From an uncultured Bacteroides sp. (GTDB taxonomy: Bacteria > Bacteroidota > Bacteroidia > Bacteroidales > Bacteroidaceae): a DNA stretch of 51,963 bases. Below, one piece after another: positions 51,858 to 51,963 of the stretch. Location: positions 1-51,963 of the forward strand of contig CASEYC010000008.1 in NCBI GenBank assembly GCA_949292025.1. The letters run 5' to 3'. The notes under the pieces are model-generated. The model ran no database searches. It was not told where the DNA came from and saw only the letters and a program-made list of their open reading frames with translations. The position numbers were made by a program, and so were the translations under genes. The number at the start of each line of letters is the position of its first letter. The first letter of the stretch is position 1.

Positions 51858-51963
51858 AAATTAAATAAATTCGGTTCATTAGAATCATTTAGTTCTTTGA
51901 CATTATTGAAATTTGATTTGTCGAACAAGTCACGAAGCCGTGTTTTGTCGGTCAGGGAGATTC
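51854..51963 (-). CDS. Transposase C-terminal fragment, IS4-like (runs off the right edge)
   Basis: Reading left, the last 35 codons give ISLTDKTRLRDLFDKSNFNN followed by a Lys/Glu/Asn-rich end ...NEPNLFNF and TAA. The NLFNF ending and the T-D-K-T-R-L-R-D-L-F motif resemble C-termini of IS4-family transposases in Bacteroides. The stop lies just inside a probable IS end (51829-51848, TGTCCA and TGGACA in inverted order). The catalytic part is outside the window, so the family is tentative. Confidence 0.45.
   Translation of the reverse strand, partial: ISLTDKTRLRDLFDKSNFNNVKELNDSNEPNLFNF

Overview
The window looks like a piece of a gut-type Bacteroidales chromosome (Bacteroides/Phocaeicola-like; I cannot name the species). 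Signs of this are two SusC/SusD polysaccharide utilisation loci (PULs) with hybrid two-component regulators, serine-type sulfatases, Bacteroidota promoter boxes of the form TAnnTTTG, an UpxY capsule antiterminator next to a tyrosine recombinase, and IS fragments at both ends.

Left part (159-18753): PUL A, all on the + strand. Order: GH2 glycosidase, hybrid two-component sensor/regulator (HTCS), SusC, SusD, two GH43 lipoproteins, a sulfatase, an unclassified alpha/alpha-barrel protein and a lipoprotein aldose epimerase. Together these would bind, import and dismantle a sulfated glycan rich in pentose and/or galactose. It ends in strong hairpins and an AT-rich tandem repeat.

Centre (19051-27805): a minus-strand run of M28 peptidase, SpmA/SpmB-like membrane protein, YbeY, a two-TM membrane-anchored winged-helix regulator, and an outer-membrane TonB-receptor-like barrel. 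Between the regulator and the barrel gene lie four copies of CTGACAw at exactly 11-bp steps, a PhoB-box-like operator. Divergent from this run are an AAA-ATPase/PD-(D/E)XK protein and rmuC.

27814-40361: PUL B. A divergent HTCS faces SusC, SusD, a GH29 alpha-L-fucosidase and a second serine-type sulfatase, which suggests a fucosylated, sulfated glycan such as host mucin O-glycan or a sulfated fucan. A convergent hairpin separates it from a DNA alkylation repair gene. That gene sits behind a 42-codon internal-deletion relic of the AAA/PD-(D/E)XK family that keeps its promoter, start and stop.

41615-49274: the head of a capsule/exopolysaccharide locus. A tyrosine recombinase is followed by a promoter segment between perfect 25-bp inverted repeats (apparently in the OFF orientation), then UpxY, a WecA-like initiating transferase, Wza, Wzc (frameshifted here, with a tyrosine-rich tail) and a CpsB/YwqE phosphatase. 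No upxZ, glycosyltransferase, flippase or polymerase follows. Instead come a second full AAA/PD-(D/E)XK gene, a decayed ATPase-plus-companion module, and the 3' end of an IS transposase.

The most novel-looking items are the membrane winged-helix regulator with its phased operator, the in-frame deletion relic of the AAA/PD-(D/E)XK family, the repeat shared upstream of the aldose epimerase and wzc, and the unclassified PUL A enzyme.
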